From NCBI RefSeq assembly GCF_035083965.1, contig NC_089722.1:29348642-29412641 (forward strand): 64,000 bases of DNA, read 5' to 3'. The notes under the pieces were generated by a model. That model was not told the origin of the DNA, did not search any database, and saw only the letters and a list, made by a program, of their open reading frames with translations. The translations under genes were made by a program, and so were the position numbers. Shown piece after piece: positions 12,001-23,657 of the stretch (within the stretch, counting starts at the first letter, position 1; each line of letters begins with the position of its first letter). The stretch is from Branchiostoma lanceolatum. Taxonomy: Eukaryota > Chordata > Leptocardii > Amphioxiformes > Branchiostomatidae.

Positions 12001-15000
12001 AATTACGCACTGTGACCTCGTTTCATTACAAAAATTAGAAAATGTAAGGAGTTTGTTACTAGAAAGAATGTGTAATCAAATCGGAAAACGTAGGTTTTGA
12101 TTATTTATCATGAGTAGCTGTGTCGGTACAGGGTCAGGCACACCGGTTCACGAGTTCCTAATCAAAGACGCCATGTTCAAATAAGGGGAGCATTACGTTA
12201 TCGGGTCGCATGGTTCCACACGGGATTCGTCTAATATAGGAACATTTGACTTCGTTGATTTTGAGTGTGTGTTCAAACCTAGGCGCAGATAATGTACGTA
12301 GGAAATGCCGGGTTTTTGTTTGTCATTTCGGCGAGTTGGGCCCCTTACCCAGCGCGTTGGGCGCGGAATCTAGGACCCGGGAATGGCTGTGAGTTACGGC
12401 GGAAATTGCTATTTCTTAGTGGCTATAGCTCTCGCATTTTGTGAGGTAAGATGGACGAAAATATAGCTCAGAAAGAATTGAAACGATGGTATCTGTGCGA
12501 AGCTTCAATGTGGGAATAACTGACATGATAGCTTGGGTATTGTTCATGTGCCAACCGGAGAACAATGGGGGCGGAGACAAGGCACGCATTTGAAAAGGAC
12601 AAGTTCGCGGGGAAAATTCTACACGGCTTGGTGTAACCAAAACAAATCTGGATCCCGCCTGCAAAGGTGTGAACCAATCAGCTACTGTTGCCAATAATGA
12701 AAGGAGTGATTGACATCAAGTCCTTATCAATATTCATGAATTCCAAGTTAGGAAAAATCAAGGCCATTTTGACCACCGTGTTCCAACATACAGCATTTTT
12801 TTCCAATTCTTTGACACCGTTTTCTTCAAATTCCTTACCTGATGTTCTATTAAGATGTCAATAGGAAACAGGTCCTGACAGAACTCACAAGGGATGGCAG
12901 TGTCATCTGTGGAGCAAAGAAACAAAAAAACTTGTTGGAAAGACCAGCCCTGATGAAATGTCTTTACAGAAAAGAAATGATGCACAAAGCTCTGATCACA
13001 GATGTAGCTTCTTTCTTTCTCATATTTTTCACACCTATTGATGTTCAAAAGAATGAATATTGCTAAATTTGGTGGATCTTGCTAGAAGGTTAAACACGTA
13101 TAATTAAATTCATGCCCCCAAATAAGAGCTACTTACATTTATTCAGGGTGAGGGCCCCCACTTTTTGATCTACTTTTTGTATGTTGCGGACATAGTAGAC
13201 AGGACTTGATGTATATGGTATATATACAATGGTATATTAAAATTATGTATATGATGCTGCTGTGTTGTGCTGTATTGACATGTAACCAAAGTACACTGTA
13301 CCCCCATTGGTAACAGCTGTTGTCATGTGGTGTGTCCTGTTCTGGGGTGGACTGTGCATCAGGCCTCCCGTGTACAGCACACCATTGTTGTTGTTGGAGG
13401 AGCGGTCAAGCCCCAGTAGAGAGTCCAACTCGTGGTCATCAGGGTCCGACAGGTCGTGGGCTAGGTGTCTTGCTAGGACCCAGTCTGGGTCTGAATCTGG
13501 GAGGGTCAAGAATAGGATAAAGTCAAAACATATTACATGCAAGAAGATCTGTTTCTAATTAACTGTCAACAATTTCCTGGTTTCATTCAATTTGTCTAAA
13601 GATGAAATTCAGTTTGAGAATTTTGTTTCACATGGTTGACAATCTCTTTTTTCTATTTGAAAATCATGAACAACCAAGAGTACCACACAAATAAAATGCC
13701 TGGTATTGAGATACATGTACATACATACACATAACCTGCAACATATGCTTATTCTTTCCATTACTAGTAAATGTGTTTGATGCTGGGAAAAATAAGAATT
13801 CACAAGCCCTCATACAGTTGTATATGAATACTGAAAATTTTGAGATGTTTGTGATGGTTTTAAGTTTTTGAGGTGAACATTCCATCTCAAATTCCTGACA
13901 CTGCGAAACTGCATTTCCAATGCATGTACTACGGAATTGTTTCAACCATGAACTTAAAACACTGCAATAACCTCCTTCCCCCTTCCATAGCAAAAAGATT
14001 TACAGTAATGCCCAATTATAAAAGAGGTTGCACAGCCGGTTTGCATCTTACCATCGCTGTGTCCTGAGCCTCTCCTGTCCCTGGTCTGCAAGCCCCGTCT
14101 GGGCGGTATGTCGCGGCCTCGTGCTGCGCTCACATTGGTGGACTTGTTCTTGGAGCCCTTCTTCGTCTGCACAACACTCCTTGGCACCGGCATGGAAACG
14201 TCTCTATCGCTTGATATCCGGTTTCTCGTCGGCCCCTGGTTGGCCATGCGGGCTCTGGCGCCGCGTGATCTCACCATCAAGGAGTGGTCGGAGTCGACGG
14301 ACCTGATTGGCTGGTCTAGATCGAAGGGCGAGTCCGAGTCCATGGGGATGTCAAACTCGGAGGCGTAGCGATTGAAAATCCCGTACTGGTAGTGGGACGG
14401 GAGATCTCTGACCGACGACTCCGAACTTGACTTCATCAGCGGCTTGGGTTCGGGGTACTTGCAGTTGGAGGCCTCGTGTTGCAGTTCGTCTTTCTTCATG
14501 ATTCTTTGGTGGCACTTGAAGCACTCCTCAGTCCGGGTGCCACAGTAGTCTAAGTGGGAGGCGAGGTCCTTGTGGGAGAGGTCTATCTCACAATATTGGC
14601 ACTGGGCTGATCGCAGTGGACATGCATCAGTCTACATAAGATATGAAAAAATAGAATGTTATTAATCATAACATTAGAAAGTATATAGCACTAAAAGTAG
14701 TTTTAGCAGCATTCTAACTAAGAAATCTCCAATCCTAAATTTACTGACTACTGTGGAGAAATTCCAGAAATCAGAACACTAACTTAATTTGTAAGCCTAC
14801 AAAACAATTGCTGAATTGATTTTAGGTTTCCGATTACTTGTAATGTGCTATTCTATTTGTAACTAAAGGTTTTGCAGTTACAAGATGTAGAAGTCTACAA
14901 AATTGTAGACTACTAAAGTAAAGAGTGCAACTAACCAACAACATGTCCTACCTGAAAGGCATTTGTGTCACTTTCCTTGGGACTTGAATGCTGCATGTCA

Positions 15001-18000
15001 CACACTTTAAAGCATAGGGTGTGAGTGGTTCAAAACCTACAGTCCTATGGCAGCACATCGGTTCGCCCTTAGTAATAGCCTACGGCTAGTTGGGCAACCC
15101 TGGCATTTACATGCTGAACCAATAAATAAATAAAAATAAAGCATAGGATCTCACTTACCTCATGCTCTTCCAACTTGCACTTTTCCACCGACATTCCACA
15201 TTTGCATTTGACCTGTAGGTACAATTATTCATAGTCAGACTATTCCATGTGCATGACTGGAATTCTATGTTGCACATAAATGTTTTGGTTAATATTTTTT
15301 CACTTTGATATGTTTATGGGGAACGTATCAATTTTCTCTCTATCCCATTTGATCAACATCACATATGACTCACTCAAGATATAATCTGAATATTCTTCCT
15401 GAATCATACTTGTCATGCATTTGATAAGACTCACATATAAATGTCATATACAGCCTGAATCATACTTGTCATGCATTTGATAAGACTCACATATAAATGT
15501 CATATACAGATCATTGTCACTCCCTAGACATGCATGCCAAAACTACTGGGTGTGGGTAAGCAGACTCATCATAGCTTCAGGGCAAAGTACAGTTGTAAAA
15601 TACAGAACTGCAATGTGCATTATTCAAGTCCTTTTCCCTACATGTATATTGCAAGCTGTTTCCAGTAGACTAAACATAAAAAGTTGACCATTTATGGCAT
15701 TACAAAAATTTAGTCTTGTAAAGTGATACTTTTTCTTCAAATTTTTTGTCTGTATTTTTGTGATCTTAGAAAATTTAGATGGTAGAAAATTGTCACTTAG
15801 ACTTGATCAAAAACAGATGTATAGAAACATAGGTGTGATACCTGGGCATGGGTCTCCTCAAAGTGTTCTTCCATCTCAGTACGAGGCACAGGCTCCTTAC
15901 AGTGGTCACACAGCACTATGTTCCGCTGGCAGTGGGACTGGTGCATGACAAAATTCTGGGCTGGAATGTCTCGTTTGCTAAAATACAGGGAAAAGTGATA
16001 CTGTTGTTAAGGAAGGTTGTAATTTTTAAAATGAAATAAATACGAGTGATCCTTGCGTAAAAACCCAAAGGGGCGAGTACGCTGCTCCCAGGATTAGAAT
16101 CCGCGCCAATCCCGATCCGCAGGGCTTGGGAAATCAACGCGCTAACCACTAGTAAAAGGTCCGGACCGTTAGACTGGTCAGTTAGTGGAGGTTGATCCCC
16201 ACTGTTACACTGTTTTCGTGAGGCGACTGGTAGGCAAAATGACATTTGAATATTCTTGGAGCCCTGATTATCAATTAATATTCAAATTAGCAGATCAATT
16301 CACTAAGTTACATGTGATATTTTGACTACAACCTGCTTTAAACCTTTTGCCAACCAATGCGACACCGTGATGTCATCGTGACTGCTCATATTATTTGCCT
16401 GATTAAGTGATTTAACCTGCAAGCTGTACGTTTGTGTGTTTGGTAATCTATGATCACATGACCAGTTAAGTGAAAGTAAACGTCACAGCTTCCGTATTTT
16501 TAAACTGCCATAACTGAAATAAATATTTTCTTCTCTCAAGTTCAGAAATAAATCCCCGAACTGCAACGTATGTTGTCCATAGAAGGCTTAAGTTTGAAAA
16601 CGAGAAAAAATCCTGATACTCGGTTTAATCATAAAGTTGTTTTACAGGTTATAAATTGATTAGCAAGTGATGTCATGTCATTTGGCAATGATTAAGTCAG
16701 ACTCAGAGTGAATCAGCATTTGACACCACTCTGAGTAAAACAGCCAAGCGTTCACAGCTATCCCACAAACAGATAATTCGTAACGCAACGCAAACAAGAG
16801 CTTTTAAAAAAAGCTGGCGTTTCGGCTACGTTTATAAGTGTGAATTGTCTTTTCCCTTTACTTGAAGTAAAATCTGCCAGAGGAAGTCACTCAAGGGCTG
16901 TTCAGTCTATAAGAAAAATTGTCATTTTGGGAAATGAGTACTGTTTTAATAGAGAAAGGCAGATTGGGGAAAGCAATTTTGAAGTTACGTCACTTAACTT
17001 AAGTGCTTTTGAAAAAGCTGGTCTTGGCCTACAACTTGTGCTTATTTGTAAAATGTATAATAGGCTCATTATAAAAGCTATCAATGTAATTATGTACATG
17101 GCACGCAATAAAACATAAAATTTGAAAAAGCACCATTGAATCATCAGCACTATGGTAATTAAGTGAAATAGAAGTTCATAACAGCTAAGGTTCTATCTAA
17201 AATGACTACCAAATGTCAAACAAATCAACAGCTACCGTATTTCTTCTAATAAAGGACGCACCCCAAATAAAGTGCGCACCCCCGATTTGGGCTTCACCGC
17301 AACCCCAATCACGCCAGCTGAGATACTTCACAGAAAAACCTTAATAAAGTGCGCACCCCCCATCTGCCGCTGTCGCTCGGCGCGTCTCCAAGATGTGACC
17401 ACGCCCCGGTATTCGGCACGCTATGAAGTCCTGGTGTCTTTCTTAATCGTTCCATTTTCAAGGAATTTTCGGGAAAACATTACCATTATTTGGGGTCAAC
17501 ACTTAACCCTCTACTCCGCTCAAATTTTGAGTAAAACGTTTTGAAGTTTAAACGTCACGCTGCTGAGAACCTCGCGCCAGGATATCTGACAAACTCCCTT
17601 GATATTGAAGGACCAGACGACGATCCGCTTGATTTCTACCGGGCTAGTCAAAGACAAACGTGTAAAACGCATTTTGAGATAAAAATAAAAGTTCGTCTCT
17701 CGGCATTTATGCCGCAAAATACAGCGTTGCATTGACGAAATCATTTCATTTTCGATCACCCGTCGCCATATTGTTCAAATCCTGCTGCCCCAAGATGCAT
17801 TTCGCGTGTTACGTAATCATCATCACATGATCGCATTACGCGTCTCTGATTGGTTATTGCTGCAGCTGAAGGCGGGAATATTGCAGACGAAGTGCATCAT
17901 GGGGCAGCAGAATCGCGGTCTAAGTTTTTTCTTTGTCTGAAATGTTACACATGAAAACGCAATAAAAACGCGGTTTTATCGACTACATAGCAACATTATG

Positions 18001-19233
18001 GTGAAGAAAATGTAAAACCAAAAGATGTTTTCGGGAAAGCATACATTTATTTGCCGATTGATGGTGGCTTTTGCGTAATTTTAGCGATCAATGAACCCGG
18101 AAGTGTGCCGAAAGCGGCGTGGGTTTTCGCGTTTTATCCGTCAAAACAAAAACAAAACTCCCGCTGAAGCGAACTCCCATATGAAAATTCCCATAGTTTT
18201 GTGCCGAGGGGCGCCACTTTCCACGTCCGTGTTGTCTGAATGAAGTCGATACTGAACAATGGAGCATTTGCTACTGTAACAAAGAATCGCTGTTTTGCAA
18301 ACAACATCAAGAGCCTCTGTTTACATCGGGGATAGAAGTTTAGTGGCGAGTGTTTTGCAAGAATCATCTTACCGCGCATAGGAGCCGCTGCACGGTATTT
18401 TCCATTACAATGAACAGAAAAATTCGAATGCCGGGTTTGGAATCTATGAAGTCCTGTTCATAAGACAAAGGCCTTGTATATATTAAATAAATATTTAAAA
18501 ATAACAAATATAAAATATTTCTTTATTTATTAATGAAAAAAATGATATTCATAAATATGATATTGATAGATTAATATAATATCAATATATATTTTTGATA
18601 TTCAATATCTAAAAAGAAAAAAAAAAATCCATGCACGGAGACGAACCCGGATCTTCTGGGTCCGAAGTGCTTGGCGTTGCCAGATCGGCCAAGCTGCGGT
18701 ACGTAACTATTTACTCTGGACGTAATGCTATAACCTCACTACATGGTATCATTTATGCCGATTTTTGCTCGTTTTCTTGACGAAATCATTTTTTTTCTTC
18801 TGCAATCTTGTGGAATAGATGTAATATGGTCATTTTTCAGGATATCAAAGTCCGAAACCACAATGCAATGATATTTCCGAACAGTTGTAGCATTTACATG
18901 CGGTCGCCGTCCTGTGTCACATGCAAATCTGGCGTGCGTGCCTTTTCCTGCTCTCTTGCCATATAAGGCAACGGCTATACAAGGATTTGAGAACGTATTG
19001 CCATATAAGGTCTTATTGTGTGCGACACAGTGTTGAACCAAGCATGCATGCTTGAAGGTAAAAGCCAGGACATTGCGTTTCGGTGCGAAAGCACCGAAAC
19101 GCAAAAACCAATAATATGTTTCATCTGAAAATACAAGAGTATGAATTTGCAACCTAAATCCATCAATATTTTTCTGGGAAGAAAACATATCTCACCAATT
19201 ACTGCAGAACTTGGTCTCCGGTTGTTCCTCCAT
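6015..19233 (-). CDS. TRAFD1: TRAF-type zinc finger protein, TRAFD1 (FLN29) orthologue
   Basis: Thirteen phase-consistent exons, in transcript order: 19196-19233, 15842-15977, 15159-15212, 14052-14631, 13302-13496, 12839-12906, 10063-10235, 9645-9670, 9256-9347, 8539-8692, 7033-7443, 6573-6720, 6087-6168; about 719 residues (human about 582). The start is MEEQPETKFCSNC, spliced to KRDIPAQNF. Five consecutive Cys/His modules follow (CDHCKEPVP, CKCGMSVEKC, CQYCEIDLS, CFKCHQRI), then a disordered basic region and two later CEFC modules (PCEFCQDLFPIDILIEHQ, PCEFCGTLLPADFLIQHQ), the TRAFD1 order. Known: TRAFD1 is an interferon-induced negative regulator of TLR/RIG-I signalling that binds TRAF6. 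The 13302 donor is chosen by phase. After 6087 there is a possible donor; otherwise the frame reads on to a stop at 6015. The true C-terminus is uncertain. TIMM10 diverges upstream. Confidence 0.9.
7646..8104. mobile_element. hAT-like MITE in TRAFD1 intron
   Basis: Terminal inverted repeats TGCAGGGTGCGAAATAC and GTATTTCGCACCCTGCA bound a 459-bp segment with many subterminal GTTGCA/TGCAAC repeats. CAGGGTGCGAAAT-type termini and internal short repeats suggest hAT-type elements. An 8-bp target duplication is not evident. No transposase is encoded. Confidence 0.7.
10320..10480 (+). repeat. possible SINE remnant with (CTTAAC)n tail
   Basis: A (CTTAAC)n array of about four units (10447-10471) follows a stretch with GAGAGTTCACAGGTTTGATTA and TTGGGAAAGGATAACAATCC, which resemble the B-box and the 'ccttgggaaaggcac' block of the SINE at 50795. 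I read it as a decayed SINE with a simple-repeat tail inside a TRAFD1 intron. Confidence 0.35.
15019..15137 (+). mobile_element. SINE-like retroposon with 10-bp target duplication
   Basis: The 10-mer AAAGCATAGG flanks the insert at 15009-15018 and 15138-15147. The insert carries a B-box-like GGTTCAAAACC, a second GGTTCGCCC, and ends in CTGAACCAATAAATAAATAAAAAT, an AAATA-type tail. Target-site duplication plus tail is the signature of LINE-mediated retroposition. It sits within a TRAFD1 intron, a few bases below exon 3's donor. Confidence 0.75.
15398..15509. repeat. perfect 56-bp tandem duplication
   Basis: Copies 15398-15453 and 15454-15509 (CCTGAATCATACTTGTCATG ... GTCATATACAG) appear identical, implying a recent event in this TRAFD1 intron. 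Confidence 0.9.
16082..16151 (-). other. tRNA-like Pol III unit (pseudogene or SINE head)
   Basis: On the minus strand TAGTGGTTAGCGCG (A-box) and GATTCTAATCC (B-box) lie about 35 bp apart in a 70-base segment, the geometry of a tRNA gene internal promoter. The cloverleaf stems do not pair well and no clean acceptor stem is seen, so I call it a decayed tRNA copy or the head of a SINE. It is in a TRAFD1 intron. Confidence 0.45.
17230..17372. repeat. AATAAAG-GCGCACCCC-type interspersed repeat
   Basis: ACCGTATTTCTTCTAATAAA, GGACGCACCCC, AATAAAGTGCGCACCCCC and a second AATAAAGTGCGCACCCCCC form a pattern common to dispersed DNA transposon ends in many animals. Just downstream, 17780-17910 carries an imperfect inverted pair CTGCTGCCCC...ATGCA / TGCATCATGGGGCAGCAG. 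I cannot define one element across both. Confidence 0.4.
18632..18702 (-). other. tRNA-Arg-like Pol III unit with oligo-T terminator
   Basis: The minus strand shows TTGGCCGATCTG (A-box, 18692-18681), an ACTTCGGA segment like a tRNA-Arg(UCG) anticodon loop, then GGGTTCGTC (B-box, 18648-18640), followed by ATGGA and an uninterrupted run of T (18627-18615). The acceptor and anticodon stems are poorly matched, so a SINE head or tRNA pseudogene is more likely than a working tRNA. A 130-bp block that is almost entirely A/T (18475-18610) follows. Confidence 0.45.
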
Positions 19234-20052
19234 CTTGTTCAATGTTGTTGACTGACGACACTAGCTTGGCGAAGAAATGAACTCCTAAAAATATATCGGA
19301 ATGTCTGAAAAACAGTGATACAAAACTCGTGAAGGCGAATCATCAAATCGCTATGCCCCCCTCCCTCTTTTGACAACCCACCAAGAAACAACACAAGAGA
19401 CATTTTCTTGCCAACTGGCGGAAATGGACCGACAAAATTTCGAGATCGGAGTAAAAACGCGGCTTATCCGACAGACATACCTGTACAGTCTATCTTTCGA
19501 AACTAATCTGACTCATCACTGGTGGAGTCAAAACCTTCGGGATGAGGTAATAAACCTTTTTCCACAGGGGATTTACCGCTACGAAATATTGTAATCATAC
19601 AGGAAACATTCAGAAGGTGTCAAGCGGTGTAAAATTATAGCTGTCCTCCCTACCATTTTCAACATATATATGATTTTGATACAAAGAATGAATTCATAAG
19701 GAAATATTGGCACATGGTTGACTAAAAATATATATTTTCATAATTTGTAGGAAAAATTTAACATAAAACTGCATTACTAACCTGAGAAATGATATTTTAA
19801 AATGCAAGCTGAGGGTAAAACATTAAAAGATGGAACAGCCAAAACGGCGGGTCAGAGGTTAACAGACTGACTTTTGTATCGTCGTCTCTGATTGGTCAGG
19901 ATACAACTCTCGTCGGCAGATCTCACGAGTTTTTCACCGCCATTTTCAATTTCCATTTTCTCAATGACAGTCATACTTGCTTGAAGAAGAAACACGTGCG
20001 TGGTGCATTTACTGTGATTTCTTGCTCGTTATTTCGAAAGAAAGAAGCAGAG
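19234..20052. promoter_or_regulatory. bidirectional TRAFD1/TIMM10 promoter region
   Basis: The two start codons diverge across 819 bp. An inverted CCAAT box (CTGATTGGTCAGG, about 19889), GC-rich ACGGCGGGTC, and CGCCATTTT/TCCATTTT motifs of YY1 type (about 19937-19960) lie on the TIMM10 side. CAAGATGG overlaps the TRAFD1 start. No TATA box is seen next to either gene. I infer a shared housekeeping-type promoter; transcription starts are unknown. Confidence 0.5.
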
Positions 20053-20826
20053 ATGGCGAGTATGATAAACCAAGACGAGGCCATGCAGCTAGCTGCAGAA
20101 CTAGAGGTGGAAATGATGGCAGATATGTACAATAGGTGAGTGAACAAAATGGCACCGAAAAAAAACGTAAGTGGTAACATCAAGGGGGTTTAAATTCTCC
20201 TTGATAAATCATACTAGAATTTAAGGCCTTGAGCAACGGCGGTGAAAAGGCAGCGTATCTTGCCTTGGTAGACGCGGTGACTTAACAGGGCCACAGTCAC
20301 TTGTTGTATGTCGATACATGGCCCTGGGTGCTTTTTCGTGGTATTAGTACAGTCAAAACTGTCCAAGAAGACCACTCAGGGGACCGATAAAATCTGGTCT
20401 ATGTGGACAGATGGTCACTATAGACAGGACTCTTAATGCTTATGTCAATGGGAAAAATTATCTATTAAAAGAGCCACCAAAAAGTGGTCATATTGGCCTG
20501 GTGGGCACTAGTTTAGGGTTGACTGTATTACTAATACTTTACTAGTATGTAGGGGTAGGAGGTAGAAATTTGTTTCCTTATTGGTTCACGCCACATTTGT
20601 TAACCTCTATTTCATCCCCAGGATGACATCAGCGTGTCAGAAGAAGTGCATTCCCCCCAAGTACAAGGAGGCGGACCTCAGCAAGGGGGAGTCTGTGTGT
20701 CTGGACAGGTGTGTAGCCAAGTACCTGGAGATCCACGACAGGTTAGGCAAGAAGCTGACAGAGATGTCCATGCAGGATCAAGAAGTCATGAAGAAAATGC
20801 AGCAGCAACAACAGCCAGCAACTTAA
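20053..20826 (+). CDS. TIMM10: mitochondrial import chaperone Tim10
   Basis: Two exons, 20053-20135 and 20622-20826, join at AG|G (donor gtgagt, acceptor cccag) to give 95 residues, close to the usual 90. After an N-terminal helix ([18 protein letters not shown]) come the twin CX3C motifs CQKKC and CLDRC, 16 residues apart, then a helix ending in QQQQQ. Known: small Tim proteins form the Tim9-Tim10 hexamer of the intermembrane space, which shields hydrophobic carrier and beta-barrel precursors; the cysteines form two intramolecular disulphides. No presequence is expected, since import uses Mia40. The start is the first ATG (agaagcagagATGG). A polyadenylation signal AATAAA lies near 21520. It is divergent from TRAFD1 and convergent with the DUF4291 gene. 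Confidence 0.96.
20348..20529. mobile_element. TACAGTCAA-terminus MITE, copy 1 (TIMM10 intron)
   Basis: The ends TACAGTCAAAAC and GGGTTGACTGTA are inverted, within a larger mirrored ATTAGTA...TACTAAT context. The interior carries TGGTC/GACCA short repeats. It is non-coding and occupies most of the TIMM10 intron. A sibling with CAGTCAAACCT ends lies at 28782-28959. Confidence 0.6.
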
Positions 20827-21834
20827 TGAATAACCCTACATGTGACTCTGCATTTTTTATCATACCGACTTATCATACTGACTTTGCTTTACCGACATGA
20901 TTGAAATGTGATTCCATGACTCCATTCCACTACGTGTGAACTTATTCCAGGGATACTGTCTTCCACTGAATGGATGCATGGAAGTGGTGAAAATGAAACC
21001 GTGTCATGACAATGACAGTGTGTAGTTGGCCATTGGGTCATTGATTCATGAAATTATTTTGCCATGGAGCCATACAAAAAGCAGAAGACACTTGTTGTTA
21101 GATATGAATGTTTTATTCTATTCTAACATGTCATGACACAAAGTAGACGGGTCAGAATTCCTCTTGATAAAAAAGTTATGAATGATGAAAGAGGTCCTTT
21201 TGTATTGTCATTTGCGTATTTAGATGACAAATGCATTGTATATGTTGTATGATAAACTTGGAGACAATGTGGCAATGGACGGATTACATTTGGTACAGGT
21301 AAATGATTATACAAACATATGCACTGTACCTCAAAGTCATGAATGATTGATGATGCAATATGTAAAAGTTATCGCATTTTATGGTACATGAAGTTACACA
21401 AGTATGTTATAGATTTTGAAATTAAATTGATTGGTTATGAATATTCGTTTGCAGTGTTAGCATCCCTTAACAGTCAAATGTATACATAGCAGCTCTTAAT
21501 CTAGAATCTGTTTTACCAATAAATAAATTTCGAAGACAACTGTATTTATTCTGCAGTATTTTGACGTTGGATGGAAAGTGCATTGAACCACACTGTCAGA
21601 CATACATTAGTACTTGTTTAGTGGTTTATTTTTCCAACTCAATAATGTCTAATGTTAGCTTAGTGTCTATCTGTTTCCAGCTTAAAAACACTTGGATGAG
21701 GCCTCCTTGGATGAGGTAGCAATTTCTGAGTGGACACAAGCTGGGAAACAGATACTAGGCAAATCTAATACTAAAGTGCTGTAATACAGTATGATACTTA
21801 CTTACAGTACATGTATTCTACAAGTATGCTTAAC

Positions 21835-23657
21835 CTAAGACGACTCCCAGTCCTCTACACCAATTAGAGCTTTAGTTTTAGGGTCGTTTACTTGATACAC
21901 TCTCTCGGCAGCAACTTGCAGCTCCTGAGTACCACTGTTCTGGAGGATGTTATGCTGTTCATGTACAAAGTCTGTTATATCCGTGATGCTCACGATCCAG
22001 TCCTGGGCATAGTGGCTGAGTGTCTATAGTGATACATGACATAACACGTAGTAAGAATCACATACACAAATGAAACATACGGAAAATCTGTAGTAGCAAT
22101 TCACTATTGTAACAAAATGATTATGGGTAAAACACACGTTGACATGAAGCTGAACATAATCATATCAACAAAGGTCCAGCTACTTTGTTAGGTCAGTGTG
22201 AAAACGAGTGGAAATCTTGTTAGTTGCGCCTAGGTGTAGTCATGATCATGTTTTATGATTGAAAACGTCAAGAAAAACATCTGCATAATTTTTACCAAAA
22301 AAATATATATATAAAGCCTACAGCTTTGCAATACAAGACACAATTTGCCGAGAACTCAAAAAACGAACAAGTTGTTGATATGAAAGACCCTGTGTTTTAC
22401 GTACCTCCCCCTTCAGACCCAACTGGATGGCCCTTCTCTGTAGAGAGTTGCCGGAGGGATCGTGATCGGGGTCCCATTGTAACCGCACCGTTATCTGGGC
22501 CTTGGACAGCCCGGCCTCTCCCTGAGTCTTTGGCGTGTAGGCGTTTGACAAGATCTCATCAAATCCTATGGAATGGTGACAAAATGTTAGAGTGAAGAAA
22601 ACAACAATACCACCTTTGTGTTACTAGTATTCATTGGCTGGAATTTGTTTGTCGTTTTAACTTTTACGACGAGACCGTTTTCAAGCAGCTTCCCTTTTTT
22701 ATTTGTATTTTGCCACTGATGTTCATGGAAAAACTACTTTATCGTCGCTTCTTTATATTTCTCATATTTTCGAGTGATTCATATTAGCCATATAGGCCTT
22801 TCCTTTGTAGAAAGTTTCGTTTCAAAGGAACTTGATTTTCGACTTTTCGTGTATTGGTAGAGAAGTCTTGTTATCAGACCTCACGCAGTATTTCCCCCTA
22901 GATATCCCTACCTTTCCGCGTGATTCTTACAGCCAACACCCTCTCCTGTCCTTGTTTACTGGCCCATCCACATCTGTACATCATCCACAGGAAGTTGGGT
23001 TTGATCCACGACATGCGCTCCCACTTGTAGTGCGGACCGCCGAACCTGTGAAACGGACCACGTGAATCAACATGAGCGACAAGGGAAAACCTTCTGAATA
23101 TATCGATCTGTGGCCATGCACACTTAAGTCTGTATAACGCAAACTCCAGCTATCCGGGGGTTTCTGTCCCCTCCCCGTGGAGGCGTCGAGCGGTTACAGG
23201 ACGGTGAGCGGTTACAGGCTTGATTGAAATCAGGCTATGCACACTTGTGATATACGCATGCAAATGTATAATTTTTGGCATGCCTTGTTCGGAATTGGAA
23301 ATTACAAAACTTGTAAAAATGTCCTGACTTTCCCTTGATTGTTGTATAAATTGGTTGCGATGAATGGACATGCCGAGAAATCTTCGAATTCATTGCAACC
23401 TATTTACTGACTTAACTGTGATGGTTGTTACGCTTCCGAATGCAAACCCGGCCGCCAGCCACACCCTACTAAGCGAAAACCTACCTTTGGTTCTTGACAG
23501 CGTACTCTGCGATCTCTGGTCTGAACGCTTGGTAGACCACAACACTGTTGTCGTCATACTGAGCCAAGATGTGCCTCCCCGTCCGTGGCCAATGTTGTTC
23601 TACCTGTGATACATACGACTCGGTCTTCCACGGAATCTTCTCATCAACCTGCGCCAT
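21835..23657 (-). CDS. DUF4291-family protein
   Basis: Four exons in transcript order: 23485-23657, 22912-23045, 22405-22565, 21835-22023, all phases consistent; 218 residues, the usual family length. The start MAQVDEKIPWK is the first ATG of the frame. Recognisable family blocks are ILAQYDDNSVVVYQAFRPEI, FGGPHYKWERMSWIKPNFLW followed by MMYRCGWASK, and VRLQWDPDHDP. Known: DUF4291 is a widespread family in bacteria and scattered eukaryotes with no established biochemical role in my knowledge. No signal peptide or membrane segment; cytosolic or nuclear location is an inference. It is tail-to-tail with TIMM10; a minus-strand AATAAA is at about 21626-21631. The stop is TAG at 21835-21837. Confidence 0.88.

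Noticed and set aside
13307..13558. Two overlapping plus-strand frames
   Set aside because: They are antisense shadows of a TRAFD1 coding exon (13302-13496) whose minus-strand reading matches the family.
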